A stretch of 64,000 nt of DNA. Source: Lasiodiplodia sp. COLG20 (lineage: Eukaryota; Ascomycota; Dothideomycetes; Botryosphaeriales; Botryosphaeriaceae). The translations under genes and the position numbers were made by a program. Numbering within the stretch: position 1 is the stretch's first letter; every line of letters starts with the position of its first letter. The stretch spans positions 1,674,001 through 1,738,000 of the forward strand of contig VNWV01000001.1 in NCBI GenBank assembly GCA_009801085.1, written 5' to 3'. Shown piece after piece: positions 58,953 through 64,000 of the stretch. The notes under the pieces were generated by a model. That model worked only from the letters and a program-made list of their open reading frames with translations. It ran no database searches and had not been told where the DNA came from.

Positions 58953-61900
58953 GCGGGCGGAAGGGCGGCTGAGAAGAAGGGCATCGGGGGAGAAGGGGGG
59001 TTGTTGCGGCTGTGGGCGGGGAGGGAGCGGGTTGCAAGAGGCGCGGCGGGCGCGAAAGTCTACGTAGCTACGGTAGGATTATTGCCACAATGATAATGAC
59101 TTTGGTAGAATTTTCTTTCTCCAATTCCTCAGCACTGGCGAGCCTCAGGAGCAGGATGGTCGGGAACTTCAGGCGCGCGCCATCTGCAGCGGGGGGTGGG
59201 CGGAACAGCGCCGTACTCTGGCGGGAACGCCGCTCGCCGCCGCTCCGCAACAGGCTCTCGAGCGCGGCGAGTGCCTGTTCAGCGGTGAAAACTCTTTGCC
59301 ATATTCGAGCTGGTTGACAGACTGCCAACATGCCGCAAGGTCGCGTCGCCGTCTTTCGCGCATGTGCAGCGCCGCTGGCGATGCCTTCATGCGCCAGCGC
59401 CAGGCAGGGCGGGGTGTGCCTAAATTTAGGCCCTAAGATCCGCCGCGCGGGGGCACCGCCCAAAAACAGCGCACCGGCGCTGTCTTCCCCGCCCTGCCTG
59501 TCAGTCAACTGCCACTCGACGCGTTCGCTAAAATATCCCGCGAACTCAGCCTACGCCGCCGCCGCAACAGGGCCTCCCCTCCAAACGGCGGCGGCGACGG
59601 CGGGGCCCCCGCAAAGCGCGCACCTGTCTGCCAATTGCCAGTCAACGCGTTCGCCGAATTCCAGCGGGCGCTGGCAGCGCTGTTTCCCAGCCGTCGCCGC
59701 CGCCACTGCTGCAGGCGCTCATGGTTGCCGCCCACCGAGCCGCAAAGTATGCCTAAAATTGCTTCTGCTGCCCGCTGTCGTCACTGCGCACCCTGGCACC
59801 GCAAACCCGACCGCCTACCCGACCGCCGCAATCCCTGCTGGCCGCCCACCCAGCCGCAAACCAGACACACCCGCGCTTCTGCTCCGCAAAACAACGCCGC
59901 AACGCCGCAAGAGCGACGATTGTTATCGATAAGCCACCCGCCCACCTACGTCATCGACAGCACTCGTCCGTCGGCAACAAAGAGCAAACAACCGGAGCGC
60001 GCGCCGGCAGTCCGCCCGACAACCGCATCGCGTTGTCGGTGCGGCTATGTAACGCGTTCCTCGCTCGCTTGTTCGCCCACCGGAGCGCGTGTTCGTAGTT
60101 CGTGGGGCAGGGCGGGGCCTTTGCTCGTTTTTGCTTTCCGCCGATGACTGGGGTCGACACGAGAAACAGGCTTTGGGGGCGCCCGTTCCGCCGCAGGTTT
60201 TTTGCTGCTGGTAATTTTGGATGGCGGATGGCGTGACGTCACTCTGGGGAGGTCTCGCGGTCCGCGGAGCTACTCCGAGACTTGCTCCGGCGCCGCGAGC
60301 GAGTGGAGCGGAGCGGTCTGGAGGAGCGTGGTTCGTGCGGGTTGTTCGGCGGGCACTGAGGCGCTGTTTGTCGACGCCATAGGCCGGTCTCTTTAAGGAT
60401 AGTTAATGTGCGTCTGAGCGGTGAATGGACTCTCTCAAGGCCGTTTGGCCGTTTCCTTTGGTGTTTTGCACGGCTCACGCATCATCAAAGCCGGCCGCTC
60501 TCGCCCTTCTGCTCGAAACCATACAAAATAGAGGCGTCGGCCGTTCTCTGCTTTCGCTGTAGTAATCTGGAACGAGTCCCTTGTTGCTTGCTTTCTCGAG
60601 GTAGGCTTCAGCGATTTCCTTCGCTTCGTTGCTAAAATGCTTCCCATCAGCAGGATCCGTTTCATCACCATCTCTAAAATTTGCAAGGTCTTGCTCCGGC
60701 AGCACACTGAAGTTTATAATGCTGAATATTATGGCCGCTAATATTATGTACTTAGCTATTGGACCCAGAATGCCTCTCGTTCTTTAACATTGGTCAAGTT
60801 GACCCCTTCGGCTGTAAGATTCCAGGGGAAATAGACTGAACGTTGGTCAAATTTCCTACCAGCTACCACTATTTGAGTGTCGAGATGATGTGATAGTGGT
60901 ATCATATGTTGCACCGTATTTGATTCCCTCATCGTGCATCAATTCTCTCCCAAAATGTCTCGGCGAAATAAATAACGATTCGGGCTCATGCAACTATACC
61001 ATCTGCTCCAATTGGCGGCAAATTGCCATAGTATTACCTGGAGATCATGAGCTCACTTCTTTTGATCTGGAAATTTTAGTTGTCTGTCGGTGGATGCTTT
61101 CAGTTGTGAGAAATCATTCAGTGATTTTATAATGCTCCCTGCGATGAAACCCTGCTGATCGGGCCACAACACCGGGAAGATATTTTATAAGATTTGAGAT
61201 ATAATAAATCGCTGCTTTTCTCTCGAGGAAAAGGTTTTATAATGAGCTACAGCATTATTTATTGAAAATTGAGCCTTGCGTAAATATTTAAGTTGGTTCC
61301 GCAAGCTATGATCATCAAAATATGTATGATGGAATTTCTCTTGATCCACATGGATACAATGAAGTCTTCAAGAGTTGAAGTCTTGGTGGCCGATTATGCT
61401 GTTGGACGCTTTCCCTGAAAGTCTTGACTTTGTCTCTCACGCTGTATCTTCAGTGCTTAGCGAAATTCTCTTTTTTACTAGACTGGACATCCCTCCCAAA
61501 ACAAAGACCCAGAATACATTTCGCCTGTCTTGTGTCGGCGGCCACGGCACTCGAAAACGATATACTTCCAGTCTTTGATGTACCCCATATTCCGCTCAAC
61601 ATCATAACTCCCAGCCTCAGCCTGCATTATCCCCTCAAGACCCTGGAAGGCGTTGAAGTCTCTCTTCTCTCACTGATCAGGAGCATCGCTCACTTATCGA
61701 TTTTTTTCTCAGTCCTCTGCACTAGCGCTCTATTTGAAATCCGCGAATCATTCTTCCTTGTCATATTCGCAGCAGCCCCGGCCCCTTACCCGGTAATAGC
61801 CTCCGTCCATCTACTTTTACTTTCTTGGAACTCCCCTTCCGATCACTCTGCAACTTCTGTTAATTTCTTTTCTCAAACACTCTCCGCCAGCACGTCCTGG

Positions 61901-62850
61901 ACCTGACACCTAATAGTCCCCACCATAGTCTCATCATCGTCCCGCTCATCCCAACACTTTCAAGACATCATCTCGCTGTCATGAAGAAACAGCTTCCACT
62001 TCCCTTCGTCCCCCAACCCTCCTGCGTGCCTCACCGCTGGGACGGTCCACACCTGGCATTTTGAGTTCGTCAGCCCTGCATGGGAGCCACTTGTTCTGCT
62101 TTACGAAGTGGACGGGAGCATGGGAGATTTAAGACCGCGATGTGGGGTTCCTCAACAAACAGGCAACATCATTACAATCCGTTGGGGTAGGCGGAGATAG
62201 TGGCCATGGGATGGTGGTGTTCTCAAGAGAGGGCACCATGGATGCCGTAGATGATGCTATTGTGCGCTTGAGAGTGTGAGGGGAAGGTGATACGGGCGGT
62301 CCACGCTCCCAGTGTAGTCGTAGCTATTGTTTATGCCTATCCTCCAGTCCGGCAAGACCGCTCAGGTGGTTTGTAAACATACTTACTACTCGGGAATGAA
62401 GCGATCAGAGATCATCACTTCTAAAATATATCCTTTCTGGGTCCGCTGAAACCTTCCCAAGGTACAGTTCCAAGATACTGCCGCAAAATGTCCTGATTGA
62501 AATGTAATTTGACAACATGCGGTTCATCTAACATTTGGACGACTACCTCTGTCAATGTGCCTACATGAATGTCTTCAAGAAGGTGGGAGAGGTCAGCGGT
62601 GTTGTGAAGAAGGAACTATGGTCTACACTTCAAAGATCCTCACCAGGCAAAGTGAGAGCGAATCGCAGGACAACAAACGGTCTTTATAAGCCACGTCGTT
62701 AGGTTAAGTGTTGTGAGATGGAGGCGACGAGCTGCCACAGACTGAAGGGGCAACAGGCAAGCCAATGCAAGTATTTAGCATTTTCCTCTGAATAATCTGA
62801 TGAGACTGCCATAAGAAGCCAAGGCAAAACTATCTGAGCCCCTGTCTTAT
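58953..62850. other. 3.9-kb stretch: GC-rich then AT-rich, no convincing gene
   Basis: From 58953 to about 60400 the DNA is GC-rich with diverged direct repeats (a TGCCANTCNACGCGTTCGC-like motif near 59507 and 59636; CCGCCCACCNAGCCGCAAA near 59727 and 59848). From about 60700 to 61350 it turns strongly AT-rich. A minus-strand frame at 60475-60705 (DLANFRDGDETDPADGKHF) looks weakly coding, but no gene model could be built. The rest has no motif. Confidence 0.45.
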
Positions 62851-63955
62851 CTACACCTTAGACTCGCCTCCTTGTTGCTCTGGGCTCTTCTTCGGAGGTT
62901 CCTCCCCCTTAATGAGTCCCGTCACATCAGCGTACTTCGCAATATCCGCCCAAGTGATCTCAATCTTCTTGTCCAACACAGCACGCGTCTCAGGGCAGCT
63001 CGACTGCGCAATGCAATCCACCGCCTCCGACGCAATCATGTCACGAATCGGAATAGCCACGCCAGGATGCCCATTCCCATCCGTAATCCTCTCCACCGGC
63101 CCCTCATTGACACCCCTCTCGCCCAACTTCCACACCGAAATCGTCCACGTCGGTTCCGCCTCTCCATACGCAATACCCACCACAATCCTCGTCTCCCCAT
63201 CCGTGCTATTCATAAACCACTTCGCGCGCTCCTCCAGCGCGGCGGCCTTGTCGCGGGTGCCGATCTCGACGATCAAGTCCGGGTGGCGGGGGTTCTGGCA
63301 GGGCCCGTTGTAGTAGAGGGCGAAGTCGGCCATGCGGAAGGCGGTCCAGCCCTCGAACTTCTGGCCGCCGATGTTGCGCGTGTCGGCGCCGTTGGGGACG
63401 AGCGGCAGGTTGCCGGCGCGGAACATGCGCCAGGTTTGGCCGGACGAGCCGTCGCTGAGGCAGAGGGGGTGGACTTGCTCGTACATGGAGCGGACGAGGG
63501 CGTTGCGGAGGACGAGGTGGAGGCGTGTGAAGTTGTGGATGGTGAGGATTTCTTTTTGGCGGTCGAAGTCGACTCTGCGTCACGTTTGTTAGTGGAGAGC
63601 TCGTGGGAGATGCGAGGTGTACTTGCCTGAGCATCCTCTGGTACAGGACCATAAGGTCTGCTGGGGTCTTGGTTTTGTCGTTCATCCTGTAGTTCATCAA
63701 GACCCAGCTGTCGCTGGGGATCCAGAGCGGGATGAGAGCCTTGGGCAGTGGGTAGAACTCGGCGAGGACGTCCATGGCCGTCAGCCATGCCTCTAGAGCG
63801 CGCTTGATGATGTGCTTCTTCGGGTGGTCCAGCTTGTCGGCCTTTTCCGGCGACGAGACACTGTTGAACACGCGCAGGAAATCTTCATCGGCCCAGTCTG
63901 GGAGACGGACCAACGCGTCTGCTAGACCTTTGTCCTTTATGTGGTTTGGTGGCAT
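62851..63955 (-). CDS. PD-(D/E)XK nuclease-fold-like protein, 350 aa
   Basis: Exons 63955-63627 and 63574-62851 join in phase. The intron is 52 bp with a GC donor (AG then GCAAGT) and a CAG acceptor; no GT donor gives a continuous frame into the second exon. The start is ATG 63955 (MPPNHIKDKG). The second exon has HPDLIVEIGTRDKAAALEERAKWFM followed by TRIVVGIAYG. Asp209 and Glu213 precede a helix with Lys and Arg. This fits the Uma2-like PD-(D/E)XK core found in many fungal proteins of unknown role, where a PxxVxEvG..es...L...a..W motif is followed by a VkIVl.i strand. The C-terminus is charged (GEEPPKKSPEQQGGESKV). Whether it cleaves DNA is unknown; the second catalytic Lys is not in the canonical position. 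Confidence 0.72.
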
Positions 63956-64000
63956 GGTGATTGTTGATGTCAGAGCGGTCGAAGGTCTGGAGGGATTGAA

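Noticed and set aside
61424..61906. 160-aa hydrophobic plus-strand frame
   Set aside because: Leu/Ser-rich translation of pyrimidine-rich DNA; no start context, intron or family.

Overview
The window reads as nuclear DNA of a filamentous ascomycete (Pezizomycotina, perhaps a dothideomycete; the class is inference). Genes are monocistronic and cut by short introns, mostly 47-105 bp, with GTRNGT donors, CTRAY-like branch sites and YAG acceptors. The gene families are typical of moulds: an NLR with hydrolase, NACHT and ankyrin parts, a PTH11-like rhodopsin-fold receptor, a Fig1-like tetraspan protein, a JmjC protein, an F-box-like protein and a secreted GH43 glycosidase. I saw no tRNA, rRNA or CRISPR array. 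Exon joins were derived by hand from splice signals and frame, and every accepted model closes in frame.

Layout. 1-1285 has no gene. 1286-5786 (-) is a six-exon NLR (1407 aa). 7241-8183 (-) is a Fig1-like membrane protein. 10311-13229 (+) is a 972-aa low-complexity protein ending in a cysteine-rich tail. 13834-15466 (-) is a four-exon orphan with an acidic, Gln-rich tail. 16427-17657 (-) JmjC and 17991-20552 (+) a zinc-finger orphan are divergent across a 333-bp spacer. 20921-21843 (-) is a C2H2 protein with an OrsD-like finger exon just upstream (22023-22352). 22.4-25.3 kb is gene-poor and holds a LINE reverse-transcriptase fragment. 25291-26626 (+) is the rhodopsin-fold receptor.

26.6-35.0 kb is a repeat-rich stretch without convincing genes: a diverged 0.4-0.5 kb tandem repeat, tetranucleotide runs, a GACGCG cluster and a perfect 19-bp inverted repeat. 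A single-pass membrane protein (35075-35647, -) and an F-box-like gene (36100-37415, +) are divergent. A 105-aa gene lies at 41824-42246. 42.3-52.8 kb is GC-rich decayed DNA with short tandem duplications and a coiled-coil pseudogene. 52867-54029 (+) is a 367-aa orphan, 55631-56653 (+) an RNase H-like frame broken by one TAA, 57088-58952 (+) a GH43 galactanase with CBM35, and 62851-63955 (-) a PD-(D/E)XK-like protein with a GC-AG intron.

The genes do not form a pathway or a metabolite cluster. The common thread is accessory content: an NLR, a receptor-like protein, a cell-wall or plant-polysaccharide enzyme, orphans and decaying elements set among gene-poor repeats. The most unusual objects are the NLR with its His/Gly/Asp-rich tail, the 972-aa cysteine-tailed protein, the single-stop RNase H gene, the nuclease-fold gene and the 28-29.7 kb repeat.
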